A stretch of DNA of 64,000 nucleotides from Gemmatales bacterium (GCA_026004675.1 BPJP01000012.1:1-64000); one strand, 5' to 3'. Shown: positions 8,881 to 19,445, numbered from the stretch's first letter. Made by a program: numbers and translations. The notes: generated from the letters alone by a model not told the origin.

Positions 8881-10854
8881 ATGCCTTCACGCCAATCTTC
8901 TTCGCAAGGTCGCAGAGCCAAACGCCGTCCCGGACCAGGAATGCCAGGCGGGATGGGACTATGGCTCATCTTGCTCATCCTGGTTATGGTCATGTTCTTC
9001 GTCATGAGAAATGACCGGGCGTCGATCCGTTACAGCGACTTTTTCCGACTGGTTCAGGACGACAACGTGGCCGAGGTCGTCTTTCAAGGCGAAGACCGCA
9101 TCAATGGCCGAATCAAAAGCCCGGACAAACTTCCGGACGATCTGAAGAAACAATTTCGTGGCCGCGACCGCTTTACCACCCTCGTGCCGCAGGTCTTGAA
9201 AGACCAGCAGAAAGAACTCGCCCAATTGCTGCAAAAGAACAAAGTTCCTTACACGCAGGAACCGGAGCACGGCGTCTGGATCATGAATTTGATCGTGATC
9301 CTGTTGCCGGTTCTCGTCATTCTGGGAATTTTCTTTCTGTTTATTTGGCCTCGACTGCGCGACCCGCTGGGTGGCTCGTTTTTGAGCAGTTATGTCAAAA
9401 GCCCGGCACGCCGCTACGACCGCAGCAAAACACGCATTACGTTCGACGACGTTGCCGACATGCAGCATGCGAAGGGGGAATTGCAGGAGATCGTGGACTT
9501 TTTGCGCAGTCCGGAAAAGTTCCAGCGTCTCGGCGCCCAGGTTCCCAAGGGAGTCCTGCTGGTCGGTCCCCCGGGAACGGGCAAAACCCTGCTCGCACGA
9601 GCGGTCGCTGGCGAAGCAGGCGTTCCATTCTTCAGTATCAACGGATCGGAATTCATCCAGATGTTCGTCGGCGTAGGCGCAAGCCGTGTCCGCGACATGT
9701 TCAAGACGGCCAAGGAAAATGCTCCCTGTCTCTTGTTTATCGACGAGATCGATGCTGTTGGCCGTATGCGTGGTGCCGGAGTGGGTGGCGGCTCGGACGA
9801 ACGCGAACAAACTCTCAACCAGATTCTCAGCGAAATGGACGGTTTTCAGCCGAACGAAATGGTCATCGTGCTGGCGGCAACCAACCGACCCGACGTTCTC
9901 GATTCGGCGTTGTTGCGGCCGGGGCGATTCGATCGTCACATCACTATTGACCGCCCAACCTGGCAGGGTCGGCTCGAGATTCTGAAGGTTCATACGCGCA
10001 ACAAGCCGCTTGCCGACGATGTCAACCTCGAACAGATCGCTCGCAAGATGATCGGCATGACGGGCGCAGACTTGCGGAACCTGGCAAACGAAGCTGCGTT
10101 GCTGGCCACCCGTGAAGGAAAAGACAAGATCGAACGGATCGACTTCGAGCGAGCCGCCGACCGTGTCTTGATCGGCCCGCGCCGCGAAGAAGTCTTGACG
10201 GTCGACGACAAACGACGAACGGCCTACCATGAAGCAGGGCATGCGCTGGCGGCCTGGTATGAGCCGGCTGCCGACAAACCTGTGAAAGTCTCGATCGTGC
10301 CGCGAGGTCAAGCACTGGGCGTCAATCTCAGCATCCCCGACGAAGAACGCTACGATCACGGCTTGGATTACTTCAAGGCTCGATTGGTAACGTTCATGGG
10401 AGGCCGGGCCGCGGATCGCCTGATCTACAAGCAACCTTACGCCGGCGCCGAGTCGGACATCAAACAGGCGACGAAACTCGCTCGCTACATGGTGACGCAC
10501 TGGGGTATGAGCGAACGTCTTGGTCCCATGGCGTTTCGCATCGGCGAAGAGCACGTGTTTTTGGGCAAGGAAATCCAGGAAGCCCGCGATTTCAGCGAAG
10601 GAAGCGCCGCCATTATCGACCAGGAAGTCCAGCGCTTCCTCCGTGAAGCCGACGAACGCGCTTACGAGATTCTGCAAACACACCGCCGAGAGCTGGACGC
10701 TCTGGCAGAAGAACTCGTGCAGCGCGAAGAAATGCAGCGCGACGAGATCGACGCGCTATTGAAAAAGCTGCAAGCGGCGGCTGCCGATGGCAAACCCGAT
10801 CAAGGTGATGCTTCCGTTTTGACACCGACAACATCGCCTTCCGCGAACGAATAG
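8881..10854 (+). CDS. ftsH: ATP-dependent zinc metalloprotease FtsH
   Basis: A membrane-anchored AAA+ protease that degrades misfolded membrane and regulatory proteins; 657 residues, usual length. It has a basic N terminus, a first membrane segment ([18 protein letters not shown], near 25-42), an extracytoplasmic FtsH_ext domain, a second membrane segment near 135-158, Walker A GPPGTGKT (near 228), Walker [11 protein letters not shown], arginine-finger region RPGRFDRHI, and the zinc site HEAGH (450-454) with Asp in GAESDI near 526 as third ligand. The N terminus is longer and more basic than in E. coli. The C-terminal tail after about 620 is low complexity. The downstream TPR gene converges, with 7 bp between stops. 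Confidence 0.96.
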   Translation: MPSRQSSSQGRRAKRRPGPGMPGGMGLWLILLILVMVMFFVMRNDRASIRYSDFFRLVQDDNVAEVVFQGEDRINGRIKSPDKLPDDLKKQFRGRDRFTTLVPQVLKDQQKELAQLLQKNKVPYTQEPEHGVWIMNLIVILLPVLVILGIFFLFIWPRLRDPLGGSFLSSYVKSPARRYDRSKTRITFDDVADMQHAKGELQEIVDFLRSPEKFQRLGAQVPKGVLLVGPPGTGKTLLARAVAGEAGVPFFSINGSEFIQMFVGVGASRVRDMFKTAKENAPCLLFIDEIDAVGRMRGAGVGGGSDEREQTLNQILSEMDGFQPNEMVIVLAATNRPDVLDSALLRPGRFDRHITIDRPTWQGRLEILKVHTRNKPLADDVNLEQIARKMIGMTGADLRNLANEAALLATREGKDKIERIDFERAADRVLIGPRREEVLTVDDKRRTAYHEAGHALAAWYEPAADKPVKVSIVPRGQALGVNLSIPDEERYDHGLDYFKARLVTFMGGRAADRLIYKQPYAGAESDIKQATKLARYMVTHWGMSERLGPMAFRIGEEHVFLGKEIQEARDFSEGSAAIIDQEVQRFLREADERAYEILQTHRRELDALAEELVQREEMQRDEIDALLKKLQAAAADGKPDQGDASVLTPTTSPSANE

Positions 10855-10861
10855 GCTCACG

Positions 10862-11725
10862 CTAACGTCGTTTCGTCAACAAGTCGCGATGCACGCGCGC
10901 CACGTCCCACATGTAATGGTGCACTCCCCGGTTGGCTTCGTCGGCAGCGAGTGACAGGTATTTCAAGGCGTTGTCCCGATCCCCTTGCGACTCGTAGAAA
11001 AGTCCCAGGTAGAGACGGGCGTAAAACAACCGCCGACGCAACAGGTCTTTGGGAGGATTGCCTGCCTCAGCGGTCCGTATAACATCTTCCGGCTTCGCCC
11101 GACCTTTAAACAAGTCGTACACTTTCATCATCGGAATGCGTCGGTCGTTGCCGATTTTCAGCATCTGTTGCCGTGCTTTTTCGACGCCGACAAGCTGAGC
11201 ATTGCATAAGTAGTGCCAGACGGCATTTTCGACGTCATTGGTATCGACCTTTTCATAGCCGCGAAATTGCTGCCTCCCTTTGGCGAATTCCCTGGCGTAA
11301 TAATACGAAATGCCCCGCTTCCAGTGGCCTGGTTCCGCTGACGGTTTCCTCTTGATGTATTCGTCAAAATCGGCGATCGAACCGGCGATGTCGCCCACTT
11401 TGAAGCGCTCGCTGCCTCGGTGATTCCATGCTTCGACCGCATCTGCCGTCGTCGCGCCCAACTCGATCACTCTGGTAAAATCGGCGATCGCCTTTTTGTG
11501 CTCGTCGAGGTCTTCATGGACGATCCCGCGGAGCAAATAAGCCCGCTGGTTTTTGGGTTGGTTTCGGATAAGCCGGTCAAGCAGCTCCAATGCTTGTTTC
11601 GCCTTGCCACTTTTGATCAGTTGCACAGCTTGCTTGAGTTGTTCATCGGAGGTTTTGCCCGCACCTGAAACCTGGCCTGCCTGGTGGACCAGAAAAACGA
11701 AGCTCAAAAGCAGGGACGCAGTCAT
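10862..11725 (-). CDS. secreted tetratricopeptide-repeat protein
   Basis: 287 residues starting MTASLLLSFVFLV with a signal peptide cut near GQVSGAG. TPR-like helices follow (KQALELLDRLIRNQPKN, AYLLRGIVHEDLDEHKKAIA, DFTRVIELGATT, WNHRGSERFKVGDIAG), then a family-specific C-terminal half with further helix pairs up to YLSLAADEANRGVHH. Such proteins are periplasmic or lipid-attached scaffolds in planctomycetes, with no known activity. The frame is open 23 codons upstream to a TTG, but the hydrophobic start at the ATG fits better. Confidence 0.72.
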   Translation of the reverse strand: MTASLLLSFVFLVHQAGQVSGAGKTSDEQLKQAVQLIKSGKAKQALELLDRLIRNQPKNQRAYLLRGIVHEDLDEHKKAIADFTRVIELGATTADAVEAWNHRGSERFKVGDIAGSIADFDEYIKRKPSAEPGHWKRGISYYYAREFAKGRQQFRGYEKVDTNDVENAVWHYLCNAQLVGVEKARQQMLKIGNDRRIPMMKVYDLFKGRAKPEDVIRTAEAGNPPKDLLRRRLFYARLYLGLFYESQGDRDNALKYLSLAADEANRGVHHYMWDVARVHRDLLTKRR

Positions 11726-11803
11726 GATGGTGCTCTCTCGACCGGGAGAAGATAGAGACGGACGCGGGCCGTCAAGGCCCGCGGTTAAAGACAACCCCCT
11801 GTA

Positions 11804-13066
11804 TTATTCTCCGATGCAGTAGAGATGATCGAATGTGCGGATGAATATATTGCCGTCGGAGACGGCCGGTGTGGCGTTGCACTGTTCCCCCAGCGGATTC
11901 TGGGCGAGCAATTCGAATTTGTTGGGATTCGGTTTGAAAACGAGGGTCATGCCGTTCTGGCAGGTGACATACATTTTGCCGTCGACAAAAACGATCGACC
12001 CCCAGCAACCGGAGGCACCGGCAGTCCTCCAGACGAGTTTGCCGGTCGTGGCCTCGACGCAGTCGACGGTATTTTTGCGATCGGCATTGGCGCGGAAAAG
12101 GAACTTGCCGACCAGGATGCCTGTGCCGATGTTTTGCGGGTTTTCGGGTGTACGCCACAAGCGGTTGGTCTTGGTGATGTTGCCGGTGCCGCCCGGTTTG
12201 AAGCCGATGGCGGGACCGCGAAAACCTCCGATGGCGACAGCGAGATTTTCTTGCACAACTGGCGAGGAATACGCCAAATCGCCGCGTTGGCCGCTGATGC
12301 CTTCGCAGAACCAGAGGATTTTGCCGGTCTGAGGGTCGTAGCTGACAACGCGGGTCGGCATGGAGCAGACGACCTGCGTTTTGCCGTCGATCTTGGCGAC
12401 AACGGGCGTGGCCCAGGACCCCATATATTTGCCTTCGCTATTGCGTTCGCCGTTTCCTTGCTGCGGTTCGATGGTTTTCCAGATGGTCTTGCCGGTTTCC
12501 AGCTCGACGGCGATGACGAAGATTTCCTTGCCTGGGCCGCAGTATTGGATGACGCGATCGCCCAGAATCACCGGCGAAGAAGCGTAGCCCCAGATATGAC
12601 GAAAAATGCCCAGGTCTTTGCGTGCCCAAAGGGGTTTGCCTTCGAAGTCGTAACAGAAAAGCCCAGCGGAACCATGCCAGACGACGACGCGTTTGCCGTC
12701 CGCAGCGGGTGTCGATGCACAATACGGATTCGTGCGGTGAGTGGGCATTTCCTTGTATTCGACGGTGCGAACCCACAGCCTGGTGCCATTCTTGCGGTCG
12801 AAACAATAAAGGGATCGTTTCGTCCCCTTCTCATCCTCGGCGCAAGTGACAAAGACCCGCCCGTTGGAAACGATCGGACTGCTATTTCCCGGACGCGGGA
12901 GTTTCACCTTCCAGCGAACGTTCGTCTTGGCGTCCCACTTCAAGGGAACATTCTTTTCCTCTGCCACCCCGTTGCCATTGGGCCCACGAAAAGCAGGCCA
13001 GTCCCCGGCACTGCCCATCCCATTCAAAAATAGAAAACCGCTTATAAACAGGACTGCTCGTTTCAT
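11804..13066 (-). CDS. PQQ-like beta-propeller protein, secreted
   Basis: 420 residues with signal peptide MKRAVLFISGFLFLNGMGSAG and then the planctomycete propeller opening DWPAFRGPNGNGV. Blades include LYCFDRKNGTRLWVRTV, AVELETGKTIWKT, VSYDPQTGKILWFCEG and CVEATTGKLVWRT, ending HLYCIGE. The family resembles quinoprotein dehydrogenase propellers, but no PQQ-binding or catalytic residues can be claimed. An ATG 18 codons upstream exists, but the one chosen begins the signal peptide. It is on the same strand as the TPR gene, 78 bp away, and may be co-transcribed with it. Confidence 0.85.
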   Translation of the reverse strand: MKRAVLFISGFLFLNGMGSAGDWPAFRGPNGNGVAEEKNVPLKWDAKTNVRWKVKLPRPGNSSPIVSNGRVFVTCAEDEKGTKRSLYCFDRKNGTRLWVRTVEYKEMPTHRTNPYCASTPAADGKRVVVWHGSAGLFCYDFEGKPLWARKDLGIFRHIWGYASSPVILGDRVIQYCGPGKEIFVIAVELETGKTIWKTIEPQQGNGERNSEGKYMGSWATPVVAKIDGKTQVVCSMPTRVVSYDPQTGKILWFCEGISGQRGDLAYSSPVVQENLAVAIGGFRGPAIGFKPGGTGNITKTNRLWRTPENPQNIGTGILVGKFLFRANADRKNTVDCVEATTGKLVWRTAGASGCWGSIVFVDGKMYVTCQNGMTLVFKPNPNKFELLAQNPLGEQCNATPAVSDGNIFIRTFDHLYCIGE

Positions 13067-13263
13067 CGGACACCCTCGCATGGGAAGGCCTTGGGAAGTT
13101 TGTCGGTACGAATTGGCCAACAGAATCTTTGCCGCAACTCGTCACGGGCCATCATGTCGCTACTCATAGTGCCTTATTCGCAAGACGAAGCCAAGCCAAT
13201 TCCGTAATTTATTATCGCACGGACTCCCCGTGACATCGGGGATTCGAGTAAGGAGATGCAGAG

Positions 13264-13632
13264 GTGACCAGTCTGTTCGAACGACTCGGCGGGGACGATG
13301 CGATTCATCTGGCTGTGGACAAGTTTTATGATCACATCCTGGCGGATGAGCGCATCAAACATTTTTTCGTGGGCATCGACATGGTCAAGCAGCGCGGCCA
13401 CCAGCGGCGCTTCCTGAAGTATGCATTCGGCGGTTCTCCCAACTATCCCGGACGAAGCATGCGTGAAGCTCATCGCCGACTTGTCGAAGAAATGAATCTG
13501 TCTGACCAGCATTTCGACGCTGTCGCCGAAAATTTGACTTTGACGCTGAAGGAATTGAACGTCGCCAGCGATTTGATCGATGAAGTGCTGGCGATCGTGG
13601 AATCAACCCGCGACGACGTATTGAATCGCTGA
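13264..13632 (+). CDS. glbN: group 1 truncated haemoglobin
   Basis: 122 residues of the short 2-on-2 globin fold: SLFERLGGDDAIHLAVDKFYDHIL at the N terminus, the FGGSPNYPG loop after helix E, and the proximal-His segment MREAHRRL, followed by HFDAVAENL. Group 1 globins bind O2 or NO in the cytoplasm. The start is a GTG with a strong ribosome site (AAGGAG, 9-nt spacing). It lies 11 bp before a LutC-like gene, so the two are probably one transcript. Confidence 0.9.
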   Translation: MTSLFERLGGDDAIHLAVDKFYDHILADERIKHFFVGIDMVKQRGHQRRFLKYAFGGSPNYPGRSMREAHRRLVEEMNLSDQHFDAVAENLTLTLKELNVASDLIDEVLAIVESTRDDVLNR

Positions 13633-13643
13633 CAGGAATCGTC

Positions 13644-14342
13644 ATGGCCGACTCGCGTGAGTCCTTCTTGCAACGTGTGCGCAACGCGGTAGCGGCAGGC
13701 AATCGTCCGGGTGCTGCCGCTCCGCTACCTTCTCGCGGCTCGATCGGCTACCAGGGCGCCGGTGAAGATCTGCTGCACCGTTTCTGCATGCAATGCCAGG
13801 CGGCCGGCGGTATTCCGCACCCAGTCCGATCGGACGACGAAGCGATCGATTGCGTTCTCGCCATCGTGGCCGAGAAAAATGCCAGGAACATCCTGCTAGG
13901 CGAAGGTCCGCTTCTAAAGAGGCTGGACCTTGCACGTCGCCTGGAGGGAAACGGAGCCAGCGTCCATCGTGTTGCCGAGCTGCCAACGACAGTGGCTCGG
14001 GAGGCCATGTTCGCCGCTGACATCGGCATCTCTGGCGTCGATCGACTCGTCGCCGAGACCGGATCGCTGGTCGACGCGGCGAACCAACGTCAGCCGCGTG
14101 GGCTTTCTCTGCTTCCACCGGTCCATATCTGTGTTGCCGATGCCGGGCAACTTGTTCCCGACTTGTTCGATCTCTTCGAAGCCATCCCGCGCGACTCTGG
14201 GAAGCCAGTGATGCCTTCTTGTCTGACGCTGATTACCGGTCCCAGCAAGACGGGAGACATCGAATTGCGCCTGGTTACAGGGGTTCACGGTCCAGGTGAA
14301 GTTCATGTCGTGCTGATCTCTCGAGCCAAGTTCGCTGAATGA
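13644..14342 (+). CDS. lutC: LutC/YkgG-family LUD-domain protein
   Basis: 232 residues of the LUD family: VAETGSLVDAANQ near residue 133, LITGPSKTGDIELRL near 193 and GVHGPGEVHVVLI at the end match the LutC subunit of the lactate oxidation complex LutABC. LutA and LutB are not in the window, so the role here is uncertain; lone LutC-like proteins occur. It follows the truncated haemoglobin by 11 bp and precedes nuoD by 163 bp, placing it in a redox-related group. Confidence 0.8.
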   Translation: MADSRESFLQRVRNAVAAGNRPGAAAPLPSRGSIGYQGAGEDLLHRFCMQCQAAGGIPHPVRSDDEAIDCVLAIVAEKNARNILLGEGPLLKRLDLARRLEGNGASVHRVAELPTTVAREAMFAADIGISGVDRLVAETGSLVDAANQRQPRGLSLLPPVHICVADAGQLVPDLFDLFEAIPRDSGKPVMPSCLTLITGPSKTGDIELRLVTGVHGPGEVHVVLISRAKFAE

Positions 14343-14505
14343 GCGGTCCAAACGATCGGAGATTCCGACGAGCGGATTTGCGAATGTGTTTGAGAATTGC
14401 CCCGGTGCTTTTCTTCCTTTGTGAAAGCCATAAGATCAAAGGAGGATGATTGGCAACGATCGGCCCCCGGTTCATGCGAAGCGGGAAACACTTCCGGAGT
14501 CGTGC

Positions 14506-15726
14506 ATGCCCTTACAGACGATCGAAGCCGGCGCTCGTGAAGGAACGGATCAGGAATACCTGTGGACGCTCAATTTCGGTCCTCAGCATCCGGCCACGCA
14601 TACGACGTTGCGGCTGGTTTTGACCCTCGACGGCGAAACCGTCGTGAATGCTGTCCCCGACATCGGCTACCTGCATTCGGGATTCGAAAAGCTCGGCGAA
14701 GAACTGGACTTCAACCAATATGTAACGATTGTCGACCGCATGAACTACATTTCGCCGGTCGCCAACGAGATTGCCTGGCATCACGTGGTCGAAAAGTTGC
14801 TCGACATCGAGCTGACGCCGCGCTGCAAGTACATTCGCACGATTTTCGCCGAGTTGATGCGTATCCACGATCATCTGCTTTGTGTTGGGGCAGCGGCGCT
14901 CGATTTGGGAGCGTTCACGGCATTTCTTTATGCCTTTTATCAGCGCGAATTGATCTACGATATTTCGGAAGTAGCGGCGGGACAGCGTTTCCACCCGAGC
15001 TTTACCCGCGTCGGCGGGTTGATGTTCGACGTGACAGACGAATTCATCAGCAAAGTTCGCCATTTCGTTAAACAATTTCCCAAAACGCACGCAGACATTT
15101 GCCGCCTGTTGAATCGCAACCGCATCTTCGTAGAGCGGACCAAAGGCATCGGCGTGCTGACGAAAGAGGAAGCGATCAATCTCAGTTGCACCGGACCGAT
15201 CGCTCGCGCCAGTGGTGTTGTTCGAGACTTGCGCAAGGATGAACCGTATCTGGCATACGGCGATTTCGATTTCAAAGTCGTTTGTGCGACGGGTGGGGAC
15301 TGCTACGCCCGTTACCTGGTCCGCATGGAAGAGATGATGGAGAGCCTGAAGATCATCGATCAGGCGATCGAGAATTTGCCGCCTGGTCCCGTGAACGTCG
15401 ACCTGGAAGAGCGGATGACCCTCCCCGACAAACCGGCGACATACCGTAGCATCGAAGGCTTGATCCAGCATTTTGAGATGATCATGTGGAATCGTCGGTG
15501 GGAGTCGCCGATCGATGAAGTCTATGGTGCGATCGAGGCGCCGAATGGGGAACTGGGATTCTACATCGTGGCCGATGGTTCCGGTGTGGCTTATCGAGCC
15601 CGGACGCGTCCGCCGTCTTTCATCCACTTCTCGATCTTCCCGTATTTGGTAAAAGGTCACCAGATCAGCGACGTGGTCGCCATTCTTGGCAGCTTGAATA
15701 TCATTGCCGCTGAACTCGACCGTTGA
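14506..15726 (+). CDS. nuoD: NADH-quinone oxidoreductase subunit D
   Basis: The 49-kDa subunit of complex I, at the quinone-reduction site on the cytoplasmic arm; 406 residues. Family blocks are clear: LNFGPQHPATHTTLRL near residue 20, DIGYLHSGFEKL, NYISPVANEIAW, ELMRIHDHL, VGGLMFDV and the C-terminal PSFIHFSIFPYLVKGHQISDVVAILGS. I chose the ATG with GGAG six bases upstream; an earlier in-frame ATG (14446) has its AAAGGAGG touching the start codon, which is too close. It is the first gene of a partial nuo set; nuoA, nuoB and nuoC are absent here. nuoE follows 20 bp later. Confidence 0.95.
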   Translation: MPLQTIEAGAREGTDQEYLWTLNFGPQHPATHTTLRLVLTLDGETVVNAVPDIGYLHSGFEKLGEELDFNQYVTIVDRMNYISPVANEIAWHHVVEKLLDIELTPRCKYIRTIFAELMRIHDHLLCVGAAALDLGAFTAFLYAFYQRELIYDISEVAAGQRFHPSFTRVGGLMFDVTDEFISKVRHFVKQFPKTHADICRLLNRNRIFVERTKGIGVLTKEEAINLSCTGPIARASGVVRDLRKDEPYLAYGDFDFKVVCATGGDCYARYLVRMEEMMESLKIIDQAIENLPPGPVNVDLEERMTLPDKPATYRSIEGLIQHFEMIMWNRRWESPIDEVYGAIEAPNGELGFYIVADGSGVAYRARTRPPSFIHFSIFPYLVKGHQISDVVAILGSLNIIAAELDR

Positions 15727-15746
15727 GCGTTCCGTTGGAGCGAGGC

Positions 15747-16229
15747 ATGAGTGTGCTGAGCGAGGATATGAAGCAGAGGATTCTCTCGTACTTGCCGCGT
15801 TACCCGAGCAAGCAAGCGGTGACGCTGCCAGCTCTGCACATCGTGCAGGACGAATTACGTTATGTTCCGCTGGAAGCGATCCGCGAGATCGCCGATTTGC
15901 TCGATCTAAGCCCGGCAGAAGTTCATGACACGTTGACCTTTTATCGTTTTTTTCGGACGGATGAAAAGAACAAGCTCGGCCGAACGAGATTGTGGGTTTG
16001 TCAAGGCCTTGCCTGTCAGTTGCGTGGCTGCGACGCCACGCTGGCCAGGTTGTGCAACACGCTGAAGATCAAGCCGGGGCAAACCACCGCCGACGGCAAA
16101 ATCACGGTCGAAGCAGCCGAATGCATTGGCGTTTGCGAAGGCGCGCCGGCGGTGCTGATCAATGATGAGGCTCGTCCAAACGTCGCGGAAGAGAAAGTCG
16201 AACAGTTGATTGCGGAATTGACACAGTAG
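15747..16229 (+). CDS. nuoE: NADH-quinone oxidoreductase subunit E
   Basis: The 24-kDa subunit of complex I with a thioredoxin-like fold holding cluster N1a; 160 residues. The four [2Fe-2S] cysteines are visible in VCQGLACQLRGC and AAECIGVCEGAP. The N-terminal helical part (RYPSKQAVTLPALHIVQDEL) is typical. The ATG has GGAG upstream. It sits between nuoD and nuoF, as in most bacteria. Confidence 0.93.
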   Translation: MSVLSEDMKQRILSYLPRYPSKQAVTLPALHIVQDELRYVPLEAIREIADLLDLSPAEVHDTLTFYRFFRTDEKNKLGRTRLWVCQGLACQLRGCDATLARLCNTLKIKPGQTTADGKITVEAAECIGVCEGAPAVLINDEARPNVAEEKVEQLIAELTQ

Positions 16230-16267
16230 GTGACGGCCCCTTGCCGTGGTCTGACGTGGATGGTTCT

Positions 16268-17600
16268 ATGCCTGATTTCGAACCGGTCCTGTTGCGTCGC
16301 ATAGTGAAACACGCGGACGTTTCGTTGTCGGCGTATCGGGCCGACGGCGGCTACAAAGCCTTCGAGAAAGCTGTCGGGGACATGAGCCGAGAACAGGTCG
16401 TCGACGAAGTGAAGGCAGCTGGGTTGCGAGGCCGCGGCGGCGCCCGGCTTTCCCACCGGCGTCAAATGGACTTTTCTTCCCAAGGACCATCCCGGTCCTG
16501 TCTACTTGTGCGTCAATGCCGACGAAAGCGAGCCTTGCACCTTCAACAACCGCATTTTGATGGAGCAGGACCCGCACCAGGTGCTCGAAGGCGCGATGAT
16601 CGCGGCCTACGCTACACGGGCAAGCACGGCATACATCTACTTGCGTTATGAATATGGCCGTTGTTTTCGCGTGCTGCAAAAGGCCATCGACGAACTTTAC
16701 GAGGCCAACCTGCTCGGCAAAAACATCCTGGGCAAGGGCTTCGATCTCGATATCTACATCCATCGCGGCGCCGCTGCCTACATTTGCGGCGAAGAAACAG
16801 GTCTTATCGAAAGCATCGAAGGCAAACGCGCCTGGCCACGGGTCAAACCACCATTCCCCAGCCGTCGAAGGCGTTTTCCGCAAACCCACCGTCGTCAATA
16901 ATGTCGAAACTCTCGCTTGCGTCGTTCACATCATCGACCGCGGCGCTGAATGGTTCAAGTCGATCGGCGTTCCACCCGATCCGAAAAACCCGCGCGACGT
17001 GGGCAGTTATGGACCGAAGCTGTACAACGCTCGCCGGACACGTCAACAAGCCGGGTTGCGTCGAACTTCCCCTCGGCGTCACCGTCCGAGAATTGATCGA
17101 CAAGCACGGCGGCGGCGTGTGGAAGAATCGCAAGGCCAAGGGCTGCAATCCCGGCGGACTTTCCATGGGGCTGATGACGGAAGCCGAATTCGACACCCCG
17201 CTCGATTTCAACGGCCCGGCAAAAGTCGGCTGCCTGGGACTGGGAACCGCTGCCGTCACAGTCTTCGACGAAGAAACAAGTATTGTCGATGTCGTTTTTA
17301 ACATCTGCCGTTCTCTTCGCCCATGAATCCTGCGGCCAGTGCACGCCTTGCCGAGAAGGAACCGCCTGGATGTTCAAGATCATCGATCGCATTCGGCGGG
17401 GCAAAGGACGGCTGGAGGATCTGGACATCCTGCAGGAAGTCGGCAACGCGATCGGCCTGATGCCCGGCACGACGATTTGCGGCCTGGCCGATGGCGCCGG
17501 TTGGCCTGTGAAAAATGCCATCGCCAAATTTCGCGGCGAATTCGAGGAATATATCCGCAGCGGGAAGAAATCTGAATCGGCTGTCCTCGCTGCGCACTGA
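16268..17600 (+). CDS. nuoF: NADH-quinone oxidoreductase subunit F (four frameshifts)
   Basis: The 51-kDa NADH- and FMN-binding subunit of complex I. The corrected length is about 442 residues, normal. Fragments read LRGRGGAGFPTG (NADH loop, restored), CVNADESEPCTF, YICGEETGLIESIEG (FMN), KPTVVNNVETL and ESCGQCTPCREGT with the later Cys at TTICGLAD for the [4Fe-4S] cluster N3. Four one-base insertions disrupt it: CCC at 16443-16445, CCCC at 16856-16859, AA at 17026-17027, and one base near 17311-17316. Removing each restores family sequence, so this is best read as an intact gene with sequencing errors. Confidence 0.85.
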
Positions 17601-17632
17601 ACTTTCCGCCTCTCCTCCGGGAGGACGTCACC

Positions 17633-18037
17633 ATGCGCTCCCTTTACGTCTGTTTCGCTCTGTGGGTCCTGCCGATTCTCGCCGGGTGCGGTACCGAAAG
17701 CGTCGAATCAGGGCGGCGTCTTGGCTACACGATCAAAAATAGCCACGAGTTGAGTCAGATCGCCATCTATTACATTCAATACACCGCTCAAGTCGGACAA
17801 CCTCCCCAGAACTGGGAAGAATTGAAAACGTTTATCGGCGCTGACGGTGCCGGTATCGCTCGGCTGGTGGATGAAGGGAACATCGTTGTCGTTTGTGGCA
17901 AGAAGCCGTCCCTCCAAGCTATCATTGCCTATCAAAAAAACGCCAACGAAAACGGGGACGTTCTTGTTGTAAGGGGAAACCGGAGAGTTGAACTTGTCGC
18001 AAGGGAACAATTGAAGCAACAACTCGAGCGGTGGTGA
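17633..18037 (+). CDS. small lipoprotein between nuoF and nuoG
   Basis: 134 residues with a lipoprotein signal: MRSLYVCFALWVLPILAGC, lipobox LAGC with Cys at 19. The mature part is hydrophilic with one predicted alpha/beta stretch (HELSQIAIYYIQYTAQ, GNIVVVCGKK, GDVLVVRGNRRVEL). No family is recognised. It resembles the small planctomycete lipoproteins that hold a late-competence- or prepilin-like fold, but this is only an impression. It lies 32 bp after nuoF on the same strand, inside the nuo locus. Confidence 0.6.
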   Translation: MRSLYVCFALWVLPILAGCGTESVESGRRLGYTIKNSHELSQIAIYYIQYTAQVGQPPQNWEELKTFIGADGAGIARLVDEGNIVVVCGKKPSLQAIIAYQKNANENGDVLVVRGNRRVELVAREQLKQQLERW

Positions 18038-18116
18038 TTTCGCCCGGCATTTTCGCCCGAAGCGGATTCGAAACGCGAAACATTTCGTTCCCATCGGTGT
18101 TCGCGTGGAGGTGCCC

Positions 18117-19244
18117 ATGGCGATCGTTGTTCTTTGTGAATGCGGTGGTTCCTTCCAAGCCCCCGACACTCCCGATCGTGGAAAAGCGAAGTGCCCGAAA
18201 TGTGGCACGTCGATAGCCGTCTGGCAAACCTTATCGCTGACAAACGACTACCATGCTGCTGCGATTCCCAAATGGGTATGGGTTTCGGGCGTCAGTGTCT
18301 TGCTGATTGCTGTGACCGTTTTGATGGTTTCGTGGTTGGTGCTGTCATCGGCATCCAACCCGACGCGGGACGTTCCGCATCAGGTGCAGGAGGTTGCCGT
18401 CCTGCAACAGCGCACCTCGAATGAAGTTACGACAGGTCAGCAGCCTGCCAGGGAATCTTCTTCGGTTCCAACGGTTCAACCGCAATATGAGCCGATCGGT
18501 GCGCCACGACCGGTAGCCGATCCCCAGCCGCAACCGGCACCCGAAAAACGGCCAGCGCCGAAATTGTTGGCCGAGGCCATTCCCGAGCCACGTCTGCTCC
18601 AAGAGCCTGATCCCAAGCAACCCGACTCGCGCCCGCTGACGCTGGCGGCGTCCCAGCAACTCGACAATGCCTTGCTGCAATGGGCCATCCAAAAAGCGGA
18701 AGAAACAGTCAAAAAAGCCAACTTGCAGCCGATACGCCCCGTATTCAGCCGGATCGATTCCAAGGCATCGGCACCTTCCGTCGTCGAAGCACGCCTGGCG
18801 ATCGGTGTCGACTCCGGCGACGGGCTTGGCCAGCCGATGTGCCGCGTACTCCACAATTGGACAGTTGACTATGTCTGGGAGTCGGGCAAACCCGTGCGTA
18901 CCAGCCGTCCTTGCGTCGGCATGTTTCTCAAACTCGAAGAACCGGCGAAAATCGGCACCGAAATCCTGCCCGGCGGCACCTATTTGTTCCGTCAGAAAAA
19001 CGTGTGGACGGTCGTCTCGGCAGCGGGAGCAGTTGCGGCCCTGCGGGCACACTCCAAGGCGAAACCGACGCAAGGGAATCTGCTCGTTCGCGATCCCCTG
19101 TATAGCTCCGTCGCCGCCTGCGTGATTCTCGGCAAAGACGCCCGGACGTTGCACGAATCATTGAAAAGGCTCCGCGACGATGTCTTTCTCGGCACTGCCA
19201 AAAAGAACCTTCTCGAATCCGCCATCCGCGCGACGGCACCATGA
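18117..19244 (+). CDS. zinc-ribbon, single-pass membrane protein of unknown function
   Basis: 375 residues. Residues 6-35 form a zinc-ribbon-like motif with paired cysteines (CECGG and CPKCG). A membrane segment follows near 55-80 (VWVSGVSVLLIAVTVLMVSWL), then a Pro/Gln/Glu-rich linker (about 85-170) and a folded C-terminal domain (VEARLAIGVDSGDGLG through the end). The order suggests a cytoplasmic metal-binding head and an extracytoplasmic domain. The ATG has GGAGG five bases upstream. Its position between nuoF and nuoG is odd, but no functional link to complex I can be shown. Confidence 0.65.
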   Translation: MAIVVLCECGGSFQAPDTPDRGKAKCPKCGTSIAVWQTLSLTNDYHAAAIPKWVWVSGVSVLLIAVTVLMVSWLVLSSASNPTRDVPHQVQEVAVLQQRTSNEVTTGQQPARESSSVPTVQPQYEPIGAPRPVADPQPQPAPEKRPAPKLLAEAIPEPRLLQEPDPKQPDSRPLTLAASQQLDNALLQWAIQKAEETVKKANLQPIRPVFSRIDSKASAPSVVEARLAIGVDSGDGLGQPMCRVLHNWTVDYVWESGKPVRTSRPCVGMFLKLEEPAKIGTEILPGGTYLFRQKNVWTVVSAAGAVAALRAHSKAKPTQGNLLVRDPLYSSVAACVILGKDARTLHESLKRLRDDVFLGTAKKNLLESAIRATAP

Positions 19245-19445
19245 CTTTTCCCTTCGTTCTCCCGGCCGCGAAACGGGACAGACGCTCGAAGATAAATAGG
19301 ATTTGTATAACAGACCTTGCTCGGCGGCAGAGAGGTTCTGTCCCCGGCGTCCATTCGAGGGCGGCGCGAATGCCAGTCGGCCACGGCTTCGGCTAGCTGG
19401 CATCAAAGTATGTGACTTTGCCATTCAATCGAAAGAACAAGCGCG

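Noticed and set aside
11825-13033. 402-codon open frame antisense to the propeller gene
   Set aside because: The minus-strand protein has a signal peptide and propeller blades; the plus-strand frame shows none and is a by-product of base composition.
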